Positions 1 through 12,575 are shown, counted from the first letter of the stretch. The stretch is DNA of 64,000 nucleotides from Lineus longissimus (GCF_910592395.1 NC_088308.1:13471001-13535000); one strand, 5' to 3'. Notes: a model not told the origin generated them from the letters alone. Numbers and translations: made by a program.

Positions 1-32
1 CATTTTTGAGACAATAACATAGTTACAAGACA

Positions 33-144
33 GCCCTATAGTCGGAGTCATAAGTAAATGTCACTGCCCTTTGAGCCGCTGCGCAAAAACTACTGGGCCG
101 ATTTCTTCAAAGTTTGGTTTTTCTTGAATCTAATTTCGGGACCC
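33..144 (-). repeat. Inverted arm facing 451-562
   Basis: Read on the minus strand, this stretch matches 451-562 and also 22684-22799, with a few substitutions. Shared words include GACATTTACTTATGA and GAAATCGGCCCA. The two arms lie head to head about 300 bases apart, so the left edge of the window is an imperfect inverted repeat made from family R sequence. Confidence 0.75.
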
Positions 145-301
145 AAGAGGATTTTTATATTTCAGTAACCATGGTTACGAAATAATTTTTTTTGTATGTA
201 TTGGTGTACATTGACGTAGTGTATTGATTTTGATATTTTCTCCTCTGTACTGCTTATTTCTGGATGCATTTTGCTGAAATGTTCAGGTTAATTTTTTTTT
301 C

Positions 302-2151
302 GTGTGTATCTTTAAAGCTGCCAAGTTTCATTTAGAACTATCCATCAAAAAAAATCGGGCCCTCCAGATTCCCCCAAAATGGCCAAAGGGCTCCAAAGTT
401 GACAATTTTTTTCTTTATAATTTGCAAATTTCTAACCTGGAAATTGTGTTGGGTCTCAAAGAAAAAGAAAAACCAAATTTTGAAGAAATCGGCCCAATAG
501 TTTTTGCACAGCGACCCAAAGGGCAGTCAGTGACATTTACTTATGAATCCGACTATAGGCCTAACTATAAAAGCACTGATGACAGCTACGCTACACTTTC
601 ATCATTATCATCATCTACTTTAGTCAACCAGCTCAGATGACCTTTCTTGGGGCAGTGATCGGTAACGGTGAACTCCTTCCGACCCAACAGGCAAATGTTT
701 ACATTCGTGTCTCCGTGTATCATGGATTCATGTGTATACTAAAAACACCGTTGTTGTGTTCACACACTGACTGACTCCGACTGTTTACATTTCTACAGCG
801 ACGAAAAAAGATCACAAAAATGGTTCTTTTAAGCACTCGTGACATGTTTACAAAAATTAAAGCAAGTGTTTTTAGTAGAGGTTTACCTAATGAGTAGCGT
901 CTGGGTGATTATAAACAATTAACTTGTGTTTAAAAGCCCACAATGTAACGAAAGGTTCCGGCTTGACGCTAATCTCCACTGACGGCAGCCGCCATTTTGC
1001 CATACTCTCGAAACTTAGGGATCGTCAAATGCAATGGAAATCACATAATTTCTGACACACACTGCTACAATTCATCATTGTATTGTTCTTTCACAGTATT
1101 ATTACGCCACCCCGATTCGCAAGGCAGCTTGTACCAACTGGCTCTGCATTGACTATCCCCATTCCAAGCCGAAGAACAGTGTGACAAGTTTCTCATTTTA
1201 CCTTCCAATCACAGTCAAAATTTTCTAAAACAACCGGCAATGAGGACAAACTAATAATCTCAAACCAATCACAGGAATGTAATCAACACATACAACCTCA
1301 TCCGAAGAGCGGATGATTAAGTTTTAGCATTGATTCAAGGTGGTTTAATTCCTTCTTCGTCTCGCTTCAAATTCATAAAATGGCTGTCTTCCATACTTGT
1401 AGTATGCAGATCTAGTGGCTCAGTACAACACTGCGCATCTGGGATACCCCGACGGATTGCCTCGAACCGCGAAATTCAAAACTGCTGGCAATGTGCCAAC
1501 TGACATTTTTGCACAATACCGCCACCTAGTGATATGAAACAAAATTAATCTATTTAATATCGAAACCTCTATATCAGGCCGACCTCTTAAACTTCATTTC
1601 AAACTTCAATCTGCTGGAATAAAGAAAATGGGCTTTTTTAACCTTGACCTACTTATACCTGAATAGTAGGTGACACTGACCTAAATCTGTGTCAACATGT
1701 AGAGATGCCCAATAGGTGTCTACATATCAAATTTAGAGAGTCTATGACCAATAGCAAAAAAGTGCCATGATCAAAGAAATTTTAGAGTTCGACCTCTGTG
1801 ACCTTGAAATGAAGGTCAAATCAAAAACCCGTGTGATATGTGATGTACCTTTATTAGTTACACCCACCATAAAATTTTCATCGCTCTAGCTTTAACCATA
1901 AGCTTCAACATGACAAAAATAGGTTTTCAAAGAGCACCCCTTATATGGCAGACCAGCAGTCAAATTGCGCTGATTTTCATTCTGAAGGAAGGTCTTGCCT
2001 AGGGGTACCCACACACCAAGTATGAACTTTCTGGGTCAAGCGGTTAAGAAACGTGCAACGATTTTGTCAAAAGTTAACGACGGACGACGACGACGACGAC
2101 GACGGACGCCGCGGTATCGTATTAGCTCACCTGACAGGTGAGCTAAAAATG
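302..2151 (+). mobile_element. Family R element, long subtype, copy 1
   Basis: About 1.85 kb that can be followed base by base, with scattered differences, in the copy at 22544-24418. It is non-coding; ORFs through it are short and not conserved between the copies. Near the right end it has a half-site cluster (1791-1807), a GACGAC microsatellite (about 2084-2105) and a perfect hairpin (AGCTCACCTG, one-base loop, CAGGTGAGCT, 2124-2144) that runs into CTAAAAA. That order of short inverted ends, microsatellite and 3' hairpin followed by CTAA resembles non-autonomous Helentron/Helitron elements; this class assignment is inference. The left end is unclear because the inverted arm at 33-144 adjoins it. 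Confidence 0.75.
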
Positions 2152-3611
2152 AAGGGGTCAGAGCCAAAATAACCTATTCACTTCTAAACCTTTTAGGATT
2201 TTTGCTAACAAAAGTTAGAAGAAAATGACGTAGGAGTAAGGGTTTATTTTCTGGTTAAATGATGCAATCTTAGACAAGACCATGAGCTACCTTTGGAAGG
2301 GGCACAGTGTTCATTGCTGGCTGGAGCATTTCTCTGGAAGATGTGACAGAATGAATGGACAAGGGATGTTAACCCTCTGTCCTTTTTGGGTTATTTTGAA
2401 GAATGTGTGGGGAGGGGGTAATGCCAGTATTCTAATATTCGAATATAGACATAACCAGCAATCCCCAACGTTATTATGCCGCTGCTAAATGCAGGCGCTA
2501 CGATCGAGTTTGACACGTGACCCAATTTAGCCAATCAGAGCGTTCATCGAATAATAAAATATATTTTTAGTACAAGAAATCAATGCCTTGTGTCAGTTTT
2601 ATGCCTTCAAGTTGTGGGTTCACAATTTTGAATGTGTTCCAGCTCATCAAAAGAACAGGGTTTTGTCTAGAATCACGGTTTTCCGAGTTTCTCCTTGTCA
2701 ACACTGTCAGGAACCCCCCCCCCCATCCTATCTACCTAGCCAACACCCAGACAGAGGTTACCAAATGACAGAGCTGAGAGAGCCCAAACATCTGAGGAAT
2801 CCATGCAACAGCAAAAGCTTTGGCAAATATGCTGAAGGGAACGATGCAATATAATATTTTGGGCTTGGTCACCTGCCTACCCCCCCCTGACATGACCCTT
2901 CCCAGCCCTAGTGTCCCTAATTGAACTATCCAAAGCTAGGGATCTTAGGCCATAAAGTGGACAAATAAAGCAAGAACTTATCAAAGGGCAGTCATTCTCA
3001 TATCTTCAAAGATCACTTGAGGTCCAGCTTTTCATGTATGTTGATGTTTGGACATATTCTCTCCTCCAATCCACTTGGGACGCCAATTTGGACCCCCCTG
3101 TGGACATGGAAAAATATTCAATTTTCCCAATGGCATGTGTTTCAGTATACTCAGTATGATGCTGCCATCTGCAGGAGCTATCGGCAAACTAAATATGCAA
3201 ACTCTATGTGATTCAAAACGGCCACAGAAGTCGGCCAATTTTCATGTTTTCTTAGAATTTACATTAGGAAAAATTGCAATACAAGTGGTACTTTCAACCC
3301 ATATGTGGACATGGAAAATTTTTCACCAATCAACTCAAAATTTGGCCTGAAAATGCCTTGATAGTCATAGAATCACATACGCTATCGGCAACTAGGCTTT
3401 AGTTAAACAGAAAGCCGTGAGATGTCTCTCACCTCGATCTGCTATAGAAAACGTATGCTTGGCTCTGGAAGGGAGTTTGGCGCATGCGCAGCTAAAAGGT
3501 TGGGAATTGCTGGTAATGAACTCGCCATGAGAACGTAGTGTCAGTTGTTTGATCTGACGCCACCTAATTTGTTTTTCAACCAAACACCTCTACAAAAAAA
3601 GCAATTGGTTA
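2152..3611. other. Unassigned intronic or intergenic DNA
   Basis: No supportable gene. It holds short C runs (near 2707-2723 and 2881) and A/T-rich stretches. Short open frames on both strands overlap each other without coding character. Confidence 0.5.
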
Positions 3612-4003
3612 CAATTTCTAAAATATCCACGACAATGTGATGAAAATTGCAGGACATCATCATACTATGAGTGAAAAGGACAGGGGCATACATTTTGTTA
3701 TGCATGAATGATCTTCAATTGCATGAAAAAAGTGCCATTTCAATAATAACAACATTCGTAGCATGTTTCGGGGAGTATTGAACCACAACTGATTGCAAGG
3801 CCCACACTGCCATTCAATTTCCGTGTTGATGCCTTGGTGGATCAGCAATTTCTATCAGTTTTGAAACGGCACGTTTTTTATTCAATTGAAGATTATTCAT
3901 GCGTAACAACAGGTAGGCACTTGTCCTTTTCACCCATTATGACTAATGATGGTATGATGATGTCCTGCCATTTTCATTGCATTGTCGTGGATAATTAAGA
4001 AAT
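3612..4003. mobile_element. Fold-back (MITE-like) element
   Basis: The left arm (3612-3741) and the reverse complement of the right arm (about 3862-4003) match over roughly 120-130 bases. Both contain ATATCCACGACAATG-like, CAGGACATCATCATAC and GTGAAAAGGACA words, in the same order. About 120 bases separate the arms. No coding sequence. Such long imperfect arms are typical of fold-back MITEs. No target duplication was identified. Confidence 0.7.
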
Positions 4004-4378
4004 GGTTTATTTAAATAATCTTTTGTTTCGATCAATTTGTTTACGTCATGTGACTGCACCGTTCAGCCGCGAGTTTCAGCAGCGAGTTTCAGCAGCGGTT
4101 CTGTCATGTTTCATAAAACTTTCCTGAAAATAAGTCCTTGATAACAGAATTATAAGATTTTTGCAGAGGATAATCTTCATAATATTTATAACGATATGTA
4201 GATTTGTTTTAGTTGGACAACCGTTTCTATTATCCTCTTAAATTTTTTCATCAACCCCGTTTTTAAAAAAACCAGTAAAAATTAAACACATTCTTTCTTT
4301 ACCAATATTTGGATCGACAAATAAGCTAAGATCATTCTTAATCTGTGTCACCGGGCTTTGAGCAGTGGTTTGCAGGAA

Positions 4379-6015
4379 TGAAATGGCCAGGGCCATTGTG
4401 CTCACCGTATAGATATTTGGTGCTTTGGAATTCATCCAGGTTAAGAAACATTGTACATGTATAGTATATAGGTCAAACCAAAGTCGGTATGATGTATCGT
4501 TGCTTGGAGTAAGTGCCATAAGAATATCATCAAAAAAGAGTCACTAATAAACGAGATATTGCACTTTTTACCTATTTTAGTTTTGACCTCCTGGTGGCAA
4601 ATTTGAGAACCAGATCAGATCGAAATTCGGTGTCCGAGGTTACATGACGTAGGGAGTCATTGACGTAGGGAGTCATGTGTACCAAATTTCAAGTTCATAG
4701 CTTTAGTGGTTAAGAAACCTGCAATAGTTACACTCAAACGACCAATTGACGCCATTTGACCTCTGTGACCTTGAAAAGCAGGTCAAATCAAAAACACATA
4801 TGATATGTGATGTATCCTTGCTAGGAAAACCTACCATAAAAATGTTATTGAAAACGAATCACTAATAAGCGAGATATCACACTTTCTAGGTTTTCACTTT
4901 TGGCCCCTGGTGGCCAAGTTGAGAATCAGACCGGACTGAAATTCAGGGTCAGAGACCAGCTGACCTAGGGGGTCCTTTGTACAAAGTCTCAAGTTAATAG
5001 CTTTATTGGTAAAGAAACGTGCCACAGTTACGCTCAAATGGCCAATTTACGCCATTTGACCTCTGTGACCTTGACAAGTACGTCAAATCAAAAACCTGTA
5101 TCATATGTGATGTATCCTTGCTAAGAGTATCTACCATAAAATTTTTACCAAAAACTAATCAGTAATAAGCGAGATATGGCACTATTCAAATTTTTGGTTT
5201 TGGTCCCCTGGTGGCCAAGTTAAGTATCAGACCGGACCGGAAATCAGTGTCAGAGGTCACCTGACCTAGGGGGGCATGTGTACCAAGTTTAAAATTCATA
5301 GCTTTAGTGGTTAAGAAACGTGCCATAGTTACACACAAACGGCCAATTCACACCATTAGACCTCTGTGACCTTGAAAATAAGGTCAAATCAAAAACCCGT
5401 AGGATATGTGATGTATCCTTGTTCTGAATACCTACCATAAAATAAAATTAAAAACAAGTCACTATTAAGCGAGATATTGCACTTTTTACTTTTTTTAGTT
5501 TTGGCCCTCTGGTGGCCAAGTCGAGAATCAGATCAGACCGAAATTCAGTGTCAGAGGTTATATGATGCAGGGAGTCATGTGTACCACATTTCAAGTTCAT
5601 AGCTTTGTTGGTAAAGAAACGTGCCACAGTTACGCTCAAATGGCCAATACACGCCATTTGACCTCTTTGACCTTGACAAGTACGTCAAATCAAAAACCCG
5701 TACCATATGTGATGTATCGTTGCTAAGAGTATCTACCATAAAATTTTTACCAAAAACTAATCAGTAATAAGTGAGATATCACACTATTTATGTTTTCAGT
5801 TTTGGCCCCCTAGTGGCCAAGTCAAGAATCAGACCGGACCGAAATTCAGTGTCAAAGGTCATCTGAACTAGGGGGTCATGCAAACAAATTTTTGAGTCCA
5901 TAGCCCTAGCGGTTAAGAAACGTGCCACAGTTTTAGAAATAGGATACGACGGACGACGACGACAACAGACGACGACGGACACTGCGGTGTTGTATAGACT
6001 CCCCTACGGTGAGCC
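4379..6015 (+). mobile_element. Family R element with internal tandem units
   Basis: Starts TGAAATGGCCAGGGCCATTG and ends CTACGGTGAGCC. The body is about five tandem units of roughly 300 bases. Each begins near a GAGATATTGCAC/GAGATATCACAC word (about 4552, 4871, 5171, 5472, 5773), passes a 'gccccctggtggcc' stretch, and ends with TTTGACCTCTGTGACC followed by GATGTATCCTTGCTA. A short GACGAC stretch precedes the right end. The terminal hairpin is degraded compared with the long subtype. No protein coding. Confidence 0.8.
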
Positions 6016-7313
6016 AAAAAGTAGAAATGAAGCATTTTCCGAACAGTGCCAAATCTTTTCAAAATTGCCGCCTAACATTATGTTAATGAGCAAAAAATTA
6101 CGGCATTTTGACAGCTTAGGTTTCACGTGACAGTGATGTAGCACATGATCGTTTAGTCTGCTTGCGCATAGATTAGGTAAATATATGTATATTTATAACT
6201 TTATGTATGTTCTCTTATGTCATTAGGTCGCAACAAGAGTATAATCCAATGCAGTTTTTTAGCATCTGGTCATCAAGGTTTCCGATCATATTCGCCTCTT
6301 GATTATCCTACATTTATCACTGCTTTTAAGTAATTTTAAGGTCCCTGTATGGTTAAAAATCGTAAAAATGTACAAGAAAATGTATAGTGATCACATAATT
6401 ATCCCTCAAATTCTTGACCCCCTCTCTCTTGATGCGTGTGTATGACCCATAATCAACACACAGTTGATCCCAGTCCCCATTCCCTAACTACACATATAGT
6501 CACATGAAGACCACCAATATGAGCCAACCACCCAGCTCCTGTCAATAGTCCCCATTTAAGAAAGCCTTTTCAAAACAGAGAGAAAAGCCAAGTTCAGCAG
6601 CAACCACCCAATGCAATTTTGAAACTTGTCAGTACTGCACACGTGTGTTTATTTACAACTTCATTTCCTGCAAAATATCACAGATCACATGACCTGTGCT
6701 GTATTGAAAATAAATTCAACCATTTCATGATTTATGCATCGGATGCTTCACTTCACATTCGACAAACAGCTCAAATGCAAATGTGCAATGGCTTCACTCG
6801 CCATAAACTGTTTCCCAAAAGTTAAAACTTATAACCAAAACAAGAGAAAAACTGTGACTTTCACCGTAATTCTAGAATCTTCCAGCAAACTTCCCAAAAA
6901 TTACAGTGTACAATGTATGTGATCCCTGTAAATTCATATACAAATGTGTAGGGTTTTAAATAGTGCCTACAGTTCACCCACAGGGCTGTGTAATTTCTTC
7001 GAAAGAACACTCAATTCTGAAATCACTATGGAAAAATTTGAATAAGGTATCTTTTTGAATATGAATTAGGAATTTTTTGGGGCCTTTGGATTGAGGGGAT
7101 TAGGGATGTTTATCGGGGTACCCCACCACTGAAAATGTCTGAAGATTGACATTCTTGATGCATGTGAATATGCTTAACATTTTACAACAAGCTTTTGCTG
7201 TTAGTCAATGAGCTAGTCTAATCAAGCTATTGGGATAGGGTAATCAGAGACATCTGGCGAGGGTACTCCGCCACTCAAAATGTCTGGCATTGGTTGTTCT
7301 TAATAAATGGTAT
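6016..7313. other. Unassigned A/T-rich DNA
   Basis: No gene seen. A short imperfect direct repeat is visible: 'gggtaccccaccactgaaaatgtct' near 7115-7140 returns as 'gggtactccgccactcaaaatgtct' near 7260-7284. Confidence 0.5.
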
Positions 7314-7637
7314 TTTGAACCCTGTGGTCTTGATAAGATGGTCAAATCTAAAACTTGTGTAATATGTTATGTATCATATAATAATCATATGAACCTGTTA
7401 ACAAAATTTGTATGACCGAGCAATTAGTAAGGAAGATATAGCCCTTTTGTGTTTTTGGTTCCAGCCACCTAGTGACAAAATCAGGAATCAAACCACACCA
7501 AAATTTTGTGTGTTCTAAGATTAAAGTTGATAGCTCCAGAAGTTACAAAACATGCCTTGCTAACAGAAGACAACAACGGACGACAGATGCTGCACCATAA
7601 TATCCGCTCAAATCTCTTAAGGTGAGCTAAAAATGAA
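7314..7637 (+). repeat. Family R 3' fragment
   Basis: Degenerate 'accctgtggtcttgataagatggtcaaatc' followed by 'gtgctgcaccataatatccgctc' and the family end GGTGAGCTAAAAATG. It abuts the start of the next copy at 7633 with no spacer, so one copy landed exactly at the end of another or the two arose in tandem. Confidence 0.6.
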
Positions 7638-8864
7638 ACGGCCAAGGGCCATTGTGCTCACCCTATAGATATTTGTTGGTTAGGAATTCATTCTGGTTAC
7701 GAAACATGCTACATGTATAGTATATAGTTCAAACCAAAGTCAGTATGACATGTGATGTTTTGTTGCTTGAGTACCTACCATAGAAATATCATCAAAAACA
7801 AGTCACTAAAAAGCCAAGTTCATAGCTTTAGCGGTTAAGAAAGTTGCCATAGTTACACTCAAACAGCCAATTTACACCATTGACCTATGCGTCCTTGAAA
7901 AAATTAGGTCAAATCAAAAGCCTGTACGATATGTGATGTATCCTTGCTAGGAGAACCTACAATAGAAATTTTATCGAAAACGAGTCACTCATAGTCATAA
8001 GAGAGATATCACACTTTTAAGGTTGCAACTTCTGGCCCCTGGGGGGGGGGGGCAAGTCAAGAATCAGATCAAACTGATATTCAATATCCGAGGTAACATG
8101 ACGTAGCGAGTCATGTGTACCAAATTTCATGTTCATAGCTTTAGCAGTTTTAAAAAAAAAAAAGATAAAAAAAGCAATATCTCGCTTATTAGCGACTTGT
8201 TTTCGATGATATTTTTATGGTAGGTACCCCTAGCAAGGATAAATCACATATATATTATGGGTTTTTATTTGACCTAATTTTCAAGGTCATAGAGGTAATA
8301 TGGTGTAAATTGGACGTTTGAGTGTAACTATGGCAACTTTCTTTTAAGAAATAGAAATATCATCAAAAACGAGATATTGCATTTTTTACCTTTTTTAGTT
8401 TTGGCCCCTTGTGGCAAAGTCGAGAAATAGATCAGACCGAAATTTGGTGTCAGCAGTTATATAACGTAGGTTGTCATGTGTACCAAATTTCAAGTTCATA
8501 GCTTTAGTTACACTCAAACGGCCAATTTACGCCATTTGACCTATGTGACCTTGAAAAATAGGTCAATCCAAAACCCGTATGATAGGCGATGTATCCTTGC
8601 TAGGAGAACCTACCATAAAAAAATTTATCGAAACGAGTAACTCATCAGAGAGATATCACACTTTTTAGGCCAAGTCAAGAATCAGATCGGACCGAAATTC
8701 ATTGTCAGAGGTCATTTGACCTAGGTGGTCATGTGTACTAAGTTTAAAGTTCAAAGCTGAAGCGGTTAAGAAAGTGCCACAGTTTATGAAATAGGATACG
8801 ACGACAGGCAACGGACGATGACAGACACTGCGGTGTTGTATAGACTCCCCTACGGTGAGCCAAT
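7633..8864 (+). mobile_element. Family R element with an inverted internal unit
   Basis: Starts ATGAAACGGCCAAGGGCCAT and ends TACGGTGAGCC, the same subtype as 4379-6015. One internal unit (about 8159-8345) lies in reverse orientation: CAATATCTCGCTTATTAG reads outward, and the half-site block is reversed to 'tttcaaggtcatagaggt'. A 12-base G run follows position 8040. Non-coding. Confidence 0.75.
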
Positions 8865-9310
8865 GAGGACTCAATTAAAAAAAGCTGTACTAGTGATGAA
8901 AATTCGGATAAGATACTGCCAGGATACGAAGTGAAGGCACTTTTCATGTTTTCATTTGTGTTTTCAAAATCAAGTATCTCATCCACCATCAATTCATTGT
9001 CAGAGGTCACTTTACCCTGGGGGTCACACAAGCACAGTTTTGAAGTCATAGCATTTGACCTCTGTGACCTGGAAAAGAAGGTCAAATTAAAAAAAGGTAT
9101 TATGATGTTTCCTTGCTAATAAGCATATATCAGACTTTTAAAGTTATCTGTTTTGAAACGATGGTGGCCAAGTTGAGAATAAGACCGACAATAATTCAGC
9201 AGCAGAGATGTTCTGACCTAGAGGTTCTAGTGTATCAAGGCTTCAGTGAAACAGACTTCTGTTTTGTTAATCGTTCACAAACAACAACGACAGTCACTGA
9301 GAAATAATAG
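8865..9310 (+). repeat. Family R fragments
   Basis: Degraded family R sequence, including a half-site block TGACCTCTGTGACCTGGA at 9055-9072 and 'aaggtcaaatt'. Neither end of the family is present. Confidence 0.5.
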
Positions 9311-9410
9311 AGACTCACTGTTTTCTTAATCATTCACATACAAGAAGAATGTTACTGAACAGTATTAGAGACTCACTGTACTGAACTTCTCTTAATCTTC
9401 TTTGTTTCAG

Positions 9411-9514
9411 AGGAAAAAATCAACTACTTACTAAAGCAGTACCATGGAAAGCTGGAAAACAATACTCCCAACAGCATATTAACATCAGGAAGGGACGACA
9501 CAAATAGTAAATGA
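9411..9514 (+). CDS. Possible plus-strand terminal exon
   Basis: A good 3' splice-site context (TCTTCTTTGTTTCAG, ending at 9410) leads into an open stretch. Reading from a split first codon, it gives about 33 hydrophilic residues (KINYLLKQYHGKLENN...) and stops at TGA 9512-9514. It matches nothing I know. No partner exon or polyadenylation signal was found, so it may be a chance frame or the end of an unknown gene convergent with the Cav3 gene. Confidence 0.2.
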
Positions 9515-9614
9515 TCTATCTTTGGTGCTTCAACTAGTTAATAACACTTCAGCCTATCTTGTTAAGATTGCCCAACGCTAAGCGTGTCCACTCATCAGCT
9601 ACCAGCCATCTTAC

Positions 9615-9728
9615 CTCACTACCCAGGTCCTCGCCATCATCTAATTGACGTTGATTGGCCTCTTTTAGCCTACGAAGCTTTTCGTTCAATAATTCCTGCT
9701 CTTTTAGCTTTTTTCGTTTTTCTTCGTC
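9615..9728 (-). CDS. Candidate Cav3 exon after domain II S6
   Basis: On the minus strand a TTATTTATTTAG acceptor precedes 38 full codons, and the exon ends GAG with donor GTAAGA. The product is highly charged (starts DEEKRKKLKEQELLNEK, ends DDGEDLGSE) and should form helix or coiled coil, as expected for a cytoplasmic linker. Both ends are phase 0, compatible with the phase-0 end of the Cav3 exon at 46581-46736. Its link to that exon is inference: strand, phase and order fit, but the sequence is not diagnostic. If correct, the intron between them is about 36.9 kb. An exon of an unrelated minus-strand gene remains possible. Confidence 0.5.
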
Positions 9729-10011
9729 CTAAATAAATAACACACAGTATCCAAGCAGAGGGGAACGTTATTCACTTACTGGTGTAATATCACATGCATT
9801 TTGAAGTTGAATTTATGGCTGACAGTTAGTCAGAAGTGTCTGGGCAAGATCATAAAATGGTTTCAAAGATATAAACAAATGATACTAACCCCTGTTTCCT
9901 TGTTAAGATTGAGACGAGGACTTAGATATTTCTGGCAGTGACAAAACTTAATAAACAAAGTCATTTTGGCAAATAGTGGAGATAACCACTTCTGGCTTTT
10001 CGGCCCCACAG

Positions 10012-11806
10012 GATAAGGATGCCAGGGGCCATTGTGCTCATCGTATAGATATTTGGTGGTTAGGATTTCATCCTAGTAAAGAAACATGGTGCATGTATAG
10101 TATATAGGTCAAACCAAAGTCGACATGACACATGATGTATCCTTGCTCGGAGTTCATAGCTTTAGTGGATAAGAAACGTTCCATAGTTACAGTAAAATCG
10201 CCAATTTACGCCATTTGACCTAAGTGACCTTGAAAAGAGTACCTACCATAAAAATATCATCGAAAACAAGTCACTAATACGCCAGATATTGCACTTGTTA
10301 CCTCTTTTAATGCTGGCCTCCTTGTGGCCAAGTCAAGAATCAGATCAGACCAAAACTCAAAGTCAAAGGTTACATGACATATGGAGTCATGTGTACCAAA
10401 TTTCAAGTTCATAGCTGTAGCGGTTAAGAAACGTGCCAAAGTTACACTCAAATGGGCAATTTAAGCCATTTGACCTCTGTGACCTTGAAAATTAGGTCAA
10501 ATCAAAAACCTGTAGGATATGTGATTTATCATATACCCTTAATGCACATATCTGTCAGACATGCTATGAAAAACATCAACATTTGCCACAAAAAGTACAA
10601 ATGTCTCCAAAATCATGGAAAGTGTATGCAAGGGATGCTTCTGCTTTAAAATGAAGTCCGTGCCACTTAAAATCCCCTTAAAACTATTGTTTTAAAGAAA
10701 AAATGTGCGAGAAAGTTCGAAAGAATTACCGCACGAACCAGGACGTCCGTATTGCGCTCGATACAATACAGCGTCTTTATTGTGGCCAATCCAGATAAAA
10801 CACCTTCACAACTTCAGGTCATATTCGTTGTTACATTATTACGTCCTACCTTATGCCTTTTGTTATGTCATAACTTTGGAATTCCCGCAGTGTTGGCTTT
10901 CGACATCGACGTGAAGTCCTGATGTCGTTACTGCAAGTCTTCCATGACGCATTCACGTCATGAGAGATTTTTGGCCAAAAAATTACAAATATTTCCTTTT
11001 AATCAACATTTTCTTGGCATTTCTGTGAATATGTGTAGTATGTAATAAATATGATACTGCCCTCGTGTGTAATCTTCGTCACCAGATTGCACTCGTCAGT
11101 TTTTTTCTCCAGCCCAAAAGCTCTCGACTGCAGTCTCGAGCTTTCTAAGATCGGAGAAAATCAACTCGTGAAATCTGGTGACGAAAATCACATACTCGAG
11201 CAGTATCCTTGCTCGAAGTTCATAGCTTTAGCAGATAAGAAACATGCCACAGTTACACTCAAACGGCCAATTTACATCATTTTACCTGTGTGACCTTGAA
11301 AATTACGTCAAATCCAAAAAAAATGTAAGATATGTGATGTATCTTTGCTAGGAGAACCTACCATTAAAAAAATTATCGAAAACGAGTCACTCATAACCCA
11401 TATCCTTTTAAAAAGCTGTAAACGGGCACCTACGGCTAATTCCGTATGTTATTTGATTCTTGGTCTATTGTGTTGTTATTATTGTTTTTCTGAATTGGTT
11501 GCCACTACCTGAAATACACTGCCCCATTCAGGGTTTAGAAATATTAAGTGCTAGCCTCCATATGGGATTAGAGAGATATCACACTGTTTAGGTTTCCACT
11601 TCTGGCCCCCTGGTGGCCAAGTCAAGAATTAGATTGGACCGAAATGCATTGTCAGAGGTCACCTGATCTGTGGGTCATGTGTACAAAGTTTAAAGTACAT
11701 AGCTCTAGCGGTTAAGAAACGTGCCACGACGATGACGATGACGGACGATAACTGACGACGGACACAGCGGTGTTGTATAGACTCCACTCCCCTGCAGTGA
11801 GCCAAT
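10012..11806 (+). mobile_element. Interrupted family R copy
   Basis: The left end (GCCAGGGGCCATTGTGCTCA) is at about 10015 and the right end (CTGCAGTGAGCCAATAAGG) at about 11806, with a perfect half-site block at 10471-10488. Homology stops near 10540, resumes near 11200, stops again near 11400 and resumes near 11566. About 660 and 165 bases of unrelated DNA are therefore inserted, or the copy was rearranged. The insertions hold no recognisable gene. Confidence 0.6.
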
Positions 11807-11962
11807 AAGGAAGACTCTTTTGTCTCGGAACAAAATCAGGTTTTACTTGAACCAGAGAAGTTGAAATCAGGTTAGCATCATCAGTCTGATATGTACCAAA
11901 CTTTTCATCATGAATACATACAGGGTGCTCCAAAAAATATACCCACTTTGAACTAAAAATAA

Positions 11963-12165
11963 TGAAATGGCAAGGAGCAGTTTAGCTCATCTGTCAAATG
12001 GTAAATCAGATCAGATTGAACATTAATACATGAGATCACTTTACCAAGGGGCACGTGTGTATCACATTTGGGATTGATATAGTCACTGCGGTTAAGAATT
12101 GTGTGTTATTACAGCCTGTTGACCAATTTGTGCAATCTGACCTCAGTGACCTTGAAAATACCGTA
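11963..12165 (+). repeat. Diverged family R 5' fragment
   Basis: 'aatgaaatggcaaggagcag' with 'gctcatctg' echoes the family start. It is followed by 'tgacctcagtgaccttgaaaatac' at about 12138. Truncated and strongly diverged. Confidence 0.45.
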
Positions 12166-12426
12166 CAGCAAAAATTCATTGCACGGTACGCGCACAGTAC
12201 GATACAGTCTGCGGATCTTTGTCGGTTCCTACTTGGACCGTACAGCTCAAAAACGATACTTAGTTCTTGTACTGGCTGTAGTTGCAAAGTTCAGTATACA
12301 AGTTTTCCAGCCCAGAAATTGCGCGTTGGATTTCAATGTTGTTGGGAGCCTTGGATTATTATCTTCCGGGTTGTTAACTGCTACTAATCATGTATGTACA
12401 ATGTAGGCCAAAATATCCCTGTATTC

Positions 12427-12575
12427 TGAATGAAATAAATGTTTGCCCTGCCCGCCCTCCCGGCATCCCGTCACTGGTGAGGACACGGCCCATCATCTTT
12501 TTCCCGGCTCGTATCATCCTCAGTTCATATCGTCGGGTCAGGTGATCGGTCAATGATCATCAGTCAGGTGCCAAA
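12427..12575 (+). repeat. Repeat also present inverted at 35887-36046
   Basis: GAAATAAATGTTTGCC, 'cccggcatcccgtcactggtgaggac' and GTCAGGTGATCGGTCAATGA recur in reverse complement at 35887-36046 in the same order with moderate divergence. No coding; family unknown. Confidence 0.6.

Noticed and set aside
4238-4519. Minus-strand 93-codon frame as a further Cav3 exon
   Set aside because: Half of it lies in family R sequence and no AG acceptor or conserved channel motif is present.
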